Shown here in pieces: positions 1 to 8,077 of a stretch of DNA of 52,517 nt. Where the stretch lies: contig URPH01000022.1 of NCBI GenBank assembly GCA_900549665.1, forward strand, positions 1 through 52,517. Reading direction: 5' to 3'. Position 1 is the stretch's first letter; every line of letters starts with the position of its first letter. Below the pieces are notes generated by a model. It made no database searches. It was not told where the DNA came from and saw only the letters and a program-made list of their open reading frames with translations. The stretch comes from an uncultured Lachnospiraceae bacterium (GTDB lineage: Bacteria > Bacillota > Clostridia > Lachnospirales > Lachnospiraceae). The position numbers and the translations under genes are program-made.

Positions 1-124
1 ACCGATAGCAAACGCCCCGGGGCGGGGAGCCGGGCAGAAGCCGGTGCGAAGTTTCCGTCAAAAGTTGGTATAAATCCCTTTTGCATGCATAAATTATAAC
101 AACAAACTACCAAAGGAGTCGCCC
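1..124. other. GC-rich left edge and leader of the first gene
   Basis: Bases 1-58 are clearly GC-richer than what follows and contain a perfect 12-base palindrome (CGCCCCGGGGCG, about 13-24) and a short CCGG/CCGG hairpin (about 32-46). Bases 59-110 are AT-rich and could hold a promoter for the gene at 125, but no convincing -35/-10 pair stands out. A ribosome binding site AAAGGAG lies at 112-118. The element is cut by the window edge, so I cannot say whether the GC-rich part is an RNA element, a terminator or foreign sequence. Confidence 0.4.
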
Positions 125-586
125 ATGCAGAATAAAACAAAAATTGTTGTCCTTCATATGAAAGAATTGATATATACCGCTATTTTCGCGGCACTGGCCA
201 TTCTTTTTGTCATACTGTTAATTGTCATGTTCGGGAAAAAGGAACCGGATACGACTATAGAAACCATGGCAAGCGCCACCTATGTTCCCGGCGTATATTC
301 CACCAGTCTGACGCTCAACAATCAGGTCGTTGACATCACGGTCACGGTAGATGAAAGTCATATCAATTCGGTAGAGCTCAACAATATAAATGAAGCTGTA
401 ACAACGATGTTTCCTCTTATGGAGCCTACATTTGATTCCATTGCAGCTCAAATAAAAGAAGGTACAGCACTCTCCGATATCGCTTATGATCAGGAGAATT
501 ACTATACCTCTCAAATACTCATTCAGGCGATCCAAACTTCTTTGGATAAAGCATCAGCTGCTATAGTGTCTCAAAACGGGACCTAA
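125..586 (+). CDS. small membrane-anchored protein with degenerate FMN_bind-like domain
   Basis: This 153-residue protein has one membrane segment (about residues 15-36) followed by an extracytoplasmic domain of about 115 residues. The pattern of a GxYxxxLxLNxxxVDIxVxVD strand pair, a middle helix and a C-terminal helix YYTSQILIQAIQTSL resembles the FMN_bind fold of RnfG-like proteins. The SGAT(S/T) motif that carries covalent FMN is not visible, so flavin attachment is doubtful. The start is set by AAAGGAG six bases upstream; a later ATG at 161 lacks such a site. The 3' end overlaps the convergent nadE by 33 bases with no terminator between them, so the two transcripts would be complementary at their ends. 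Family assignment is tentative. Confidence 0.6.
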   Translation: MQNKTKIVVLHMKELIYTAIFAALAILFVILLIVMFGKKEPDTTIETMASATYVPGVYSTSLTLNNQVVDITVTVDESHINSVELNNINEAVTTMFPLMEPTFDSIAAQIKEGTALSDIAYDQENYYTSQILIQAIQTSLDKASAAIVSQNGT

Positions 587-2491
587 TGCTTCCAGCTCTT
601 CCATCCAGATGGCTGCGCTTGCATCAGAAGGCATGCGCAGATCACCTCTGGGAGATACGGCAACGCTTCCGACCTTCGGTCCATCCGGCAGGCAGGAGCG
701 TTTAAACTGCTGTGCAAAAAATCTACGATAAAAAATCCGGATCCATTTATAAATTGTATCACAGTCATATTCACCGGCAAAAGCGCCCAGTGCCAGACGG
801 AATACCTTGATCGGTGAAAATCCGCACCGGAGCATGTAATACAGGAAAAAGTCATGCAGCTCATACGGTCCGACCAGATCCTCTGTTTTCTGGGAAATCG
901 TGCCGTTTTCAGGTGGCAAAAGCTCAGGACTTACCGGTGTATCCAATACATCCAAAAGGATTTTTTCAAGCTCCGGATCCTTGCAGGTATCTGCATAATA
1001 CCGGACCAGATGACGGACAAGTGTCTTGGGCACGCCCGCATTTACTCCATACATGGACATGTGGTCGCCATTGTATGTCGCCCATCCTAAGGCAAGCTCT
1101 GACATATCTCCGGTACCGATGACCAGACCTTGGGTCTTGTTGGCTAAATCCATCAGCACCTGTGTACGTTCTCTTGCCTGACAGTTTTCGTAGGTCACAT
1201 CATGGACATCCGGATCCTGTCCGATATCCTTAAAATGCTGGTTGACTGCTGCCTTGATATCGACCTCGATCAGTTCAGCACCTGCAATTTCAGCCAGCTT
1301 GCAGGCATTGTCATAGGTACGGCTGGTTGTTCCAAAGCACGGCATCGTCACAGCCTTGATTCCACTTCTGTCAAGTCCGCACAGATCAAAAGCCTTCATT
1401 GTAACAAGTAGCGCAAGTGTCGAATCCAGCCCGCCGGAAATTCCGATCACAGCTGATTTTGCTTTTGTATGATCCAGTCTCTTTTTTAGGCCGTATGACT
1501 GTATCGAAAGAATTTCTTCACATCTGCTATTGCGCATTGCCGGATCCTTTGGCACAAACGGCTGGCGGTCAAAGGTCCTGTCCAATACGTCCTCTTCTAT
1601 TACAAGCGCGACCGGAATGATCATATATTCCTTATCGTTGGGGTTGGAAAAAGAATTCATCCTTCTTCTTTCCGAACGAAGTCTGAAAATATCCAGATCA
1701 CTGTATACATGACTACAGGTAAAGCTGCGTTCACTCGCTAAAACAGTTCCATTTTCGGCGATAATATTGTGTCCGGAAAAAACAACATCCTGTGTGCTTT
1801 CTCCTTCTCCGGCACTGGCATATACATAGCCGCAGACAAGACGTGCCGATGTTGCCTTAACCAGCATCTCGCGGTATTCCTTTTTACCTACGATCTCATT
1901 GGATGCCGATAAATTGACAATGACATTGGCTCCGGCGATCGCATGGTCTGTGGACGGCGGATTGGCTACCCAGACATCTTCACACAGCTCGCAGGCAACA
2001 CAAAGCCCCTCCATCGCATCTGACGTAAATAATAAATTGGTTCCAAACGGCACTTCCATACCTTCATAATCTATCACGACCGGTGTGGCATTACCGGATG
2101 CAAAATGACGTGGTTCATAATATTCGCCATATCCGGGGATATAGGTCTTGGGGACAAAACCCATAATCTCGCCACAGTTGATAACAGCTGCCACATTATA
2201 AAGACGGTTTTCCCTTTCAAGCGGAAGTCCGACAAAAATCAGTCCATCCACACCATCTGAATGTTCTACAATAATATTCAGTGCCCGCTTTGCTTCCGAT
2301 AATAATTTTTCCTGCAAAAAAAGGTCATGACAGGTGTAGCCGGTGATGCAGAGCTCCGGAAATACCATGATCTTTGCTCTTTTTTCTTCTGCTTCGTCAA
2401 TACAGTCACAGATCTGCTGTGCATTGTACATCGGATCTGCAACCCTGATATGCGGGGTCAACGCCGCTACCTTTAAAAAACCGTTCTCCAT
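554..2491 (-). CDS. nadE: glutamine-dependent NAD+ synthetase
   Basis: This 645-residue two-domain enzyme performs the last step of NAD synthesis, amidating nicotinate adenine dinucleotide with ammonia released from glutamine. The N-terminal nitrilase-like glutaminase domain has the expected triad: Glu46 (VFPELCITGY), Lys115 (FVPKTYIPGY) and Cys170 (ELCEDVW). The spacing matches the Mycobacterium enzyme with a constant offset. The synthetase domain begins near residue 325 and carries the ATP-pyrophosphatase loop SGGLDS at 352-357. Length is typical of the bacterial glutamine-dependent form. GGAG lies about eight bases before the ATG. It sits about 100 bases downstream of hslO and is probably the last gene of the minus-strand run from 7.9 kb. 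Confidence 0.96.
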   Translation of the reverse strand: MENGFLKVAALTPHIRVADPMYNAQQICDCIDEAEEKRAKIMVFPELCITGYTCHDLFLQEKLLSEAKRALNIIVEHSDGVDGLIFVGLPLERENRLYNVAAVINCGEIMGFVPKTYIPGYGEYYEPRHFASGNATPVVIDYEGMEVPFGTNLLFTSDAMEGLCVACELCEDVWVANPPSTDHAIAGANVIVNLSASNEIVGKKEYREMLVKATSARLVCGYVYASAGEGESTQDVVFSGHNIIAENGTVLASERSFTCSHVYSDLDIFRLRSERRRMNSFSNPNDKEYMIIPVALVIEEDVLDRTFDRQPFVPKDPAMRNSRCEEILSIQSYGLKKRLDHTKAKSAVIGISGGLDSTLALLVTMKAFDLCGLDRSGIKAVTMPCFGTTSRTYDNACKLAEIAGAELIEVDIKAAVNQHFKDIGQDPDVHDVTYENCQARERTQVLMDLANKTQGLVIGTGDMSELALGWATYNGDHMSMYGVNAGVPKTLVRHLVRYYADTCKDPELEKILLDVLDTPVSPELLPPENGTISQKTEDLVGPYELHDFFLYYMLRCGFSPIKVFRLALGAFAGEYDCDTIYKWIRIFYRRFFAQQFKRSCLPDGPKVGSVAVSPRGDLRMPSDASAAIWMEELEALGPVLRHYSS

Positions 2492-2591
2492 TCTATTTCT
2501 CCGTTTCTTGTCCTGCCTGTTTTCTTTATAACTGATATAATGTTCTTCTTACCTGCTGATACTCTTTGCAGATATCTGTCCCGGCAGAAAA

Positions 2592-3476
2592 TCACTTTTT
2601 CTTGGCCTTCTTTAATAAGTGCTTTAATTCTTCAACCGAAAAATGATATCCCATATTGCAGAAGTGACATTTTACCTCGATTTCTTTCCCTTCCCGGATC
2701 ATTTCATCGATATCCTTTTCCCCGATACTGATGATGGCTTTTTCGATCCGCTCTTTAGAACAGTTGCAGTAAAATTCAGTCGGAATGATATCCGTAATTT
2801 CAACTTCCATTCCTTCAAGCACGGTACAGAGCATTTCCTCCGGTGTATGCCCCTGATCAAGCATAGAAGTAACAGACTGTATTTTTTTGAGATTTTCTTC
2901 CAGCCGGTCGATCACGGCATCTTCGGCAAAAGGCATCAGTTGGATGATAAATCCGCCTGCCTGCTTGACGGTATTGTTTTTTTCCATCAGGACACCCAGA
3001 CCTACAGAAGAAGGAATCTGCTCTGAGGTTGCAAAATAATAAGTCAGATCTTCGGCAATTTCTCCGGTCTGTAAAGCCGTCTGTCCGACATAAGGCTCTT
3101 TTAATCCCAGATCACGGATAACCGTCAGAATGCCATGCCCAACCGCACCGCCGACATCCAGCTTGCCGATCGCATTGGGTGGCAGCATAACCTGCGGATT
3201 GTCCACATAGCCCTTTACCCTTGCTTTAGAATCGGCTGTTACTGTCACTCCATGCAGCGGACCGTCTCCCTTGATCTGCAAAGTAAGCAGATCATCCTCA
3301 TCCTTTAACATCGAACCCATCATGGCCCCGGCTGTCAAAAGCCTGCCAAGTGCAGCGGTTGCCACCGGGCTTGTCCCGTGTGCGTTTCTTGCAAACTCCA
3401 CAAGATTTTTGGTTGTGGCCGCAAACGCCCTGATCTGTGCATTTGCAGCTGTTGCTCTTACAATATAATCATTCAT
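2592..3476 (-). CDS. hslO: redox-regulated chaperone Hsp33
   Basis: A 294-residue cytoplasmic holdase chaperone activated by oxidation and unfolding. The C-terminal zinc-binding redox switch is intact: Cys237 and Cys239 (CNC) plus Cys270 and Cys273 (CHFC). The N-terminal substrate-binding core has the family signature GTSPVATAALGR at 34-45 and the GDGPLHG stretch at 70-76. GGAG is eight bases before the ATG. It lies 116 bases after the methyltransferase and 100 bases before nadE, all on the same strand, so co-transcription is plausible but not proven. Pairing with nadE has no known functional meaning. Confidence 0.95.
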   Translation of the reverse strand: MNDYIVRATAANAQIRAFAATTKNLVEFARNAHGTSPVATAALGRLLTAGAMMGSMLKDEDDLLTLQIKGDGPLHGVTVTADSKARVKGYVDNPQVMLPPNAIGKLDVGGAVGHGILTVIRDLGLKEPYVGQTALQTGEIAEDLTYYFATSEQIPSSVGLGVLMEKNNTVKQAGGFIIQLMPFAEDAVIDRLEENLKKIQSVTSMLDQGHTPEEMLCTVLEGMEVEITDIIPTEFYCNCSKERIEKAIISIGEKDIDEMIREGKEIEVKCHFCNMGYHFSVEELKHLLKKAKKK

Positions 3477-3592
3477 CGTCTGTTCTCCATTTTTATCTGC
3501 AAAGTCTGATATAAAATATTTACCGGTATTTTTGACACCTGCCTGTCGGCATCTGTTTTCTAATCTTTTTGATATCTGTTTGCTGATATTTT

Positions 3593-4375
3593 TTACTTAC
3601 CGCACTCTCTGGCAAATATATAGATACGTTCGCTACGGTCTGTTACCTCTGCCTGCGTATCAGCATCTAAGGCCTTTTCAAAGATCATACCGGCGGCTTC
3701 CAGCAGTTTTTTCATTTCTTCCAGTGTATAGCCTCTCTGGAAATGAACCTCTTCATGCTTTTCATAAAGCTCTTTCTCTCCGCTCGGAACAAAAATTGTC
3801 AGATCATACTCATTGATCTTTGTTTCCTCATCATAGGCATTTTCCCAGATAAAGCTGCCTTCATCCCGGTTTTCCGCGATCACGGTATCGCCGATCACCT
3901 CACGATATTTATACTCCGTGTTGAAATCAAAAATAAATAATCCGCCGGGATCAAGATAATTGTTGACCAGTTCAAAGACCGTCTGAAGCTCTTTGGGCTC
4001 CGTAATATAATTGATACTGTCGCAGATACTGTAAACAGCCGCCACCGTACCATACAATTCAAACTCTCTCATATCCTGACACAGATACAAAATATTGTAA
4101 TCGGAAGCTTCTGTCCCCGTGCTCATGCGGTCTGCCTGTTTTTGTGCGGCGACATCCAGCATATCATAGGAATTGTCTACCCCGATCATGTCATATCCTT
4201 TTTTTGCAAGATATTCAGTCATGACACCGGTTCCGCAGCCCAGATCCAGCACGATCCCATCATAAATTCCGTATTCTTTTAAACAGTCACTCAGGAATCT
4301 GCCCCATTTTTCATAAGGGGTTGTATCCATAAACATATCATATACAAAAGCGAAACCAGTATATGCTTCATCCAT
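3593..4375 (-). CDS. class I SAM-dependent methyltransferase
   Basis: A 260-residue predicted cytoplasmic methyltransferase with a Rossmann-fold SAM site. Motif I is VLDLGCGTG at 42-50, followed by the acidic residue ending strand 2 (GVDNS). Post-motif strands (FDFNTEY) and a C-terminal β-rich substrate region follow. This is the common Firmicute 'class I SAM-dependent methyltransferase' family whose substrate is unknown; nothing here defines it. The start ATG is preceded by GAGG with suitable spacing. It lies 63 bases downstream of the COG2426 membrane gene and upstream of hslO. Confidence 0.88.
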   Translation of the reverse strand: MDEAYTGFAFVYDMFMDTTPYEKWGRFLSDCLKEYGIYDGIVLDLGCGTGVMTEYLAKKGYDMIGVDNSYDMLDVAAQKQADRMSTGTEASDYNILYLCQDMREFELYGTVAAVYSICDSINYITEPKELQTVFELVNNYLDPGGLFIFDFNTEYKYREVIGDTVIAENRDEGSFIWENAYDEETKINEYDLTIFVPSGEKELYEKHEEVHFQRGYTLEEMKKLLEAAGMIFEKALDADTQAEVTDRSERIYIFARECGK

Positions 4376-4438
4376 ATCTCAATCCTCATATACGAAAGCT
4401 TTTTTATTAATTGAAGTATCCGTCAGGCTCTTAGATCC

Positions 4439-4927
4439 TTATAATGCAAAGATGGCTCCAAAAACACCTGCGCTGACAATTCCCATAATAATTCCGGCAA
4501 GCACAACACCGAGCATAACAGCAGTCACACTCTGCTTAAAATCCATATCCAGAATACTTGCTGCAAGAGTTCCCGTCCATGCGCCTGTTCCGGGAAGCGG
4601 AATACCAACAAACAAAAGCAGAGCTACAAACAAGCCTCTTCCGGCTTTCTCTTTCAGCTTTTCACCACCCTTATGCCCTTTTTCAAGACAGAATGTAAAG
4701 AATTTGCCAATAACCGGCTTATCACAGCCCCATTCCAGAACTTTTCTTGCAAAAAAGAAAATAAACGGCACAGGAAGCATATTGCCAAGCACTGCGATCA
4801 CATAGCAAAGCGGCAGACTAAGCGGAGATCCCGCCTGAATAAAGGCCACCGCGTAGGGGATTGCCCCTCTTAATTCAATTAACGGTACCATCGATACAAA
4901 AAAGATAATCAGATAGTGTTTTAACAT
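4439..4927 (-). CDS. COG2426 'small multidrug export' family membrane protein
   Basis: A 162-residue polytopic membrane protein with four to five hydrophobic segments. It has the family hallmarks VPLIELRGAIPYA near residues 15-27 and a VGIPLPGTGAWTG loop near 108-120. The family is labelled small multi-drug export protein, but transport of drugs is poorly supported and the true substrate is unknown. The start overlaps the end of hisC (ATGTTAA, seven bases) and its ribosome binding site AAAGGAG lies inside hisC, so the two are translationally coupled. Confidence 0.85.
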   Translation of the reverse strand: MLKHYLIIFFVSMVPLIELRGAIPYAVAFIQAGSPLSLPLCYVIAVLGNMLPVPFIFFFARKVLEWGCDKPVIGKFFTFCLEKGHKGGEKLKEKAGRGLFVALLLFVGIPLPGTGAWTGTLAASILDMDFKQSVTAVMLGVVLAGIIMGIVSAGVFGAIFAL

Positions 4928-5979
4928 GCAACAATCTCCTTTATAGTATTAATTAATGTCTTCATTTCCTCATCTGTACCAATGGTTATCCGCAGATAAT
5001 CCCTGATACGTTCGCCATTAAAATGACGTACATAAATATCTCTTTTCCGGAGTTCTTCAAAGATATTTACAATATCATAATCCGGGTGGGTCGCAAAAAT
5101 GAAATTACTCATGGAATCCTTAAAAACAAATCCCAGCTCTTTCAACTCTTTTTTTACCCATTCTCTTGTATTTACAATTTTACCAACAATTTCTTTAAAA
5201 TATGCATCATCACGCACAGCCTCTATTCCGAGTGCAAGTGCCGGACGGTTCATGGTATAAGAGTTAAAAGAAAATTTAACATCGCTCAGATACTTGATCA
5301 GCTTTTCACAGCCAAATGCATATCCGATCCGGATACCTGCCATGGCCCTTGATTTTGAAAAGGTCTGGACAACCAGCAGATTGTCATACTTTTGGATCAA
5401 AGGCAGCGCACTTACCCCTCCAAAATCAATATATGCTTCATCCACAACGACAATGACATCCGGATTGGCCTTTACAATGTCTTCAATAAATGCAAGATCT
5501 ACTAAAACACCGGTCGGTGCATTGGGATTGGGAAAGATAATCCCCCCACATTCTTTACCGATATAATCCTCTTTATTGATCTCAAATTCATCATTAAGCG
5601 GGATCTGGCGGTACGGGATCCGGAAAAGATCTGCCCATACATCATAAAATGAATAGGTAATGTCCGGAAACAGCAACGGCTTTTTACTATTAAAAAAAGT
5701 CATAAAGATCATGGCAAGCACATCATCCGACCCAACACCTACAAAGACCTCCGACTGCTTTACACCGTAATAATCTGCCAGTGCCTTTGTCAGATCGGAT
5801 GCTGCCGGATCCGGATACAGTCTCAATGCATCTGCCTGAAAGCTCTGCAATGCCTTTGCCACACCCGGTGCAGGCGGATAAGGACATTCATTTGTATTTA
5901 ACTTGATCACATTTGGATTTTGAGGCTGCTCTCCCGGAGTGTACGGGACAACCTTGCGGACATTATCTTCCCAGCTCAT
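4921..5979 (-). CDS. hisC: histidinol-phosphate aminotransferase
   Basis: A 352-residue fold-type I PLP aminotransferase of the HisC type. It normally converts imidazole-acetol phosphate to histidinol phosphate using glutamate. Visible features are the substrate-end motif KLNTNECPYPP (26-36), Asn153 (NPNAPTG), Asp180 and Tyr183 (VVDEAY), and the PLP lysine Lys209 (TFSKSRAMAGIRIGYA). Length is normal. AGGAG precedes the ATG by eight bases. No other his gene is nearby, so this may be a dispersed histidine gene or a HisC-like enzyme acting on another amino acid such as phenylalanine; sequence alone does not decide. Confidence 0.9.
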   Translation of the reverse strand: MSWEDNVRKVVPYTPGEQPQNPNVIKLNTNECPYPPAPGVAKALQSFQADALRLYPDPAASDLTKALADYYGVKQSEVFVGVGSDDVLAMIFMTFFNSKKPLLFPDITYSFYDVWADLFRIPYRQIPLNDEFEINKEDYIGKECGGIIFPNPNAPTGVLVDLAFIEDIVKANPDVIVVVDEAYIDFGGVSALPLIQKYDNLLVVQTFSKSRAMAGIRIGYAFGCEKLIKYLSDVKFSFNSYTMNRPALALGIEAVRDDAYFKEIVGKIVNTREWVKKELKELGFVFKDSMSNFIFATHPDYDIVNIFEELRKRDIYVRHFNGERIRDYLRITIGTDEEMKTLINTIKEIVAC

Positions 5980-6029
5980 GATTTTTCTCCTGTTTATCTA
6001 TATTTCTTTTATTCATGCATTTTTAATTG

Positions 6030-7898
6030 TTATCGTTTACGGATAATGCAGAGTGAATCTGTCTCCTGCATACATTCTACATTATAATTCTTTGCAATCC
6101 AAATACCAAACGGATTTTTTGCAAAAAACTTTTCCCTGTTATCAACCGTATTTTTTGCCAGGAAAATAACAGTCGGTTGTTTTTCCGGATACAGTTCAAA
6201 ATATTCTACCCATTGTTCATTGAATGCCGGTGTACTGATGGTAGTCGGACTGACGATCCTGCCATTTGCATACAGATTGCACAGACTTTCCGTTCCCATA
6301 AAGAGCACCCGATCATCCTTTGTGGTATTTTCCTGTATTGTATGATAGTCAGATGTAAAACGAAGAGCATCCTCTTTTTTTACATAAATACCATGCAAAG
6401 GTCCCTCTTTTACCTGCACAAGTCCATCGGTAATATCTCCCGGAACATACTCTGTATTGCGCATGTAAAAGCCCTTGCACATCAAAAGGCTCGTTACAAA
6501 CAGGATTGCTCCGATCCATGTCAGAAGCCGGATCTTTTTTTCCTTCTCACTTCCTATGAGAAGTGTCAGTCCCACAAAAAGCATATTTCCGGTCACCAGA
6601 TAAGAAGCACTGCTGGTAGGCCCCACATTGGAAGCTAACAACACACCTAAAAATGCCGCAAGCGAAAACCACCAGATCCACTGCAGCTCCAAAAGCGGCT
6701 TTTTTCGCTGACCATTTTGAACATTCCAAAGCTCTGAAGCATCCTGTTTTTTTTGATCAGCATAAGATTCTGACGCATCCTGATATTTTTGTTTCTTGAT
6801 ATACATCTCTTGTTTTTTACCAAATGCTATCAGGTACAGTGCCATAGCAAACTGAATAATATATCTTACCTGCAGACGAAACGGTCCCCAGGTAACCACA
6901 AGTCCGGCAAAGGTAATCAACGCCGCGGTCTCTATTTCAAAGACAATGCAAAGTAAAAAGCCCAATGTGCGGTCCGGCTTTTTTAAAAGAAGCCATATGA
7001 CGACCGTTACTATAGCCGCCGGAACCAGTAAAATCGCAAACTGTACCAAAACCTCCAGCCACTGCATCAGATACTGGGAAAGCTTTGTGGCAAAATCATA
7101 CTGATGTGCACCGTCCATAAAAACCTTTGGAACGGCATCCAAAAGCTCCTGCAGGCTCATATACCGGAAAACAGCTGCAAAGAAAATACCTGCCGCCGCC
7201 AGACATCCCAGACTGAGCCATATAAACGGCTTTATCACTGACTGCTGCCACGTTTGTGATAAAGCTGCTTTTTTCTGCTTCCCACAAATAATCAGACAGA
7301 CAATCGCCGCCGGATAGCAAAGCACCATTCCCGGATAAGCCAGTACATCCATAGCCAGAGAAAGACCCGATAAAAACGGAAACAACATAGCTCTGTTTGT
7401 ATTTTCTGTTTTTATTCCTTTAAAAAGGAAAATCAAAAACAAAGTAAAAAACCACAACTGCTGCATCGAAAAGTCCATATCGAGCATCCATTTTGGAAGA
7501 AAGCTGCAATAAATCAATGCCGCAATAAAGGCAATTGCCTTTCCTTCACTGCGTTCCTCCAAAACAGCCGTTTTTTTGCAGGAAACATATACCAGAGCGG
7601 ACATACCGATATGGATAATAGCCGTCACAGCCCTCATATACAACACAAGATACTCCATTGAGGGCATGATTATCGCATAAAGCTTTATAAACAGGTAAGG
7701 CATAAAATAAGAAGTCTGGTGAACTTCCCACATATCCTGAAAAAGCCTGTCCCCCTGCAAGGCACGATAAGGCAGAGCAAGGGCATAGGCTTCATCAATA
7801 TCAAATCCGGTCATAATTTTAACAAAGGCTGCAACTAAAGAAAGAACAATCAAGACACATACTGCAGTTCCTGTTATCGTTTTGCTTTGTTTGTTCAT
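6030..7898 (-). CDS. polytopic membrane protein, GT-C glycosyltransferase-like
   Basis: A predicted 622-residue integral membrane protein with about ten to twelve hydrophobic segments. An acidic stretch (FDIDEAYALALPYRAL) follows the first helix, as in GT-C enzymes that use lipid-phosphate sugars. A soluble α/β domain of about 110 residues closes the C-terminus and contains RVLFMGTES. A hydrophilic insert rich in Lys, Gln and Tyr sits mid-protein (about 370-400). I start it at the ATG (7898), 12 bases after GGAAGG. An in-frame TTG at 7910 abuts that site directly and is unlikely. The upstream promoter at 7994-8022 makes it the probable first gene of the run to nadE. The sugar and acceptor are unknown. 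Confidence 0.7.
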   Translation of the reverse strand: MNKQSKTITGTAVCVLIVLSLVAAFVKIMTGFDIDEAYALALPYRALQGDRLFQDMWEVHQTSYFMPYLFIKLYAIIMPSMEYLVLYMRAVTAIIHIGMSALVYVSCKKTAVLEERSEGKAIAFIAALIYCSFLPKWMLDMDFSMQQLWFFTLFLIFLFKGIKTENTNRAMLFPFLSGLSLAMDVLAYPGMVLCYPAAIVCLIICGKQKKAALSQTWQQSVIKPFIWLSLGCLAAAGIFFAAVFRYMSLQELLDAVPKVFMDGAHQYDFATKLSQYLMQWLEVLVQFAILLVPAAIVTVVIWLLLKKPDRTLGFLLCIVFEIETAALITFAGLVVTWGPFRLQVRYIIQFAMALYLIAFGKKQEMYIKKQKYQDASESYADQKKQDASELWNVQNGQRKKPLLELQWIWWFSLAAFLGVLLASNVGPTSSASYLVTGNMLFVGLTLLIGSEKEKKIRLLTWIGAILFVTSLLMCKGFYMRNTEYVPGDITDGLVQVKEGPLHGIYVKKEDALRFTSDYHTIQENTTKDDRVLFMGTESLCNLYANGRIVSPTTISTPAFNEQWVEYFELYPEKQPTVIFLAKNTVDNREKFFAKNPFGIWIAKNYNVECMQETDSLCIIRKR

Positions 7899-7993
7899 GA
7901 ATATACGCAACCTTCCAAAATTTGTAATATCGTTATGATACCGGAATCGGAATGTCAGAAAATCAATAACATTTTTAACCGCATCATCTGAGT

Positions 7994-8022
7994 ATTATAT
8001 CATGCCATGGATTCGGTTTCAA
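7994..8022 (-). promoter_or_regulatory. sigma-A type promoter for the 7.9 kb to 0.5 kb run
   Basis: Reading on the minus strand there is TTGAAA (8017-8022), a 17-base spacer and a perfect TATAAT (7994-7999). It gives a leader of about 90 bases to the ATG at 7898. It is the best promoter between the surface-protein gene and hisC. Confidence 0.75.
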
Positions 8023-8077
8023 CGATTCGGGCTTTTATTCTATTTGTCCTTTATTCTATTTTTTCCATTTGTACTTT

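Noticed and set aside
25..60. Cobalamin-riboswitch-like AGAAGCCGGTGCGAA string at the left edge
   Set aside because: The required downstream CCCGC-ACTG core is absent and the first gene is not a cobalamin gene, so the match is short and probably chance.
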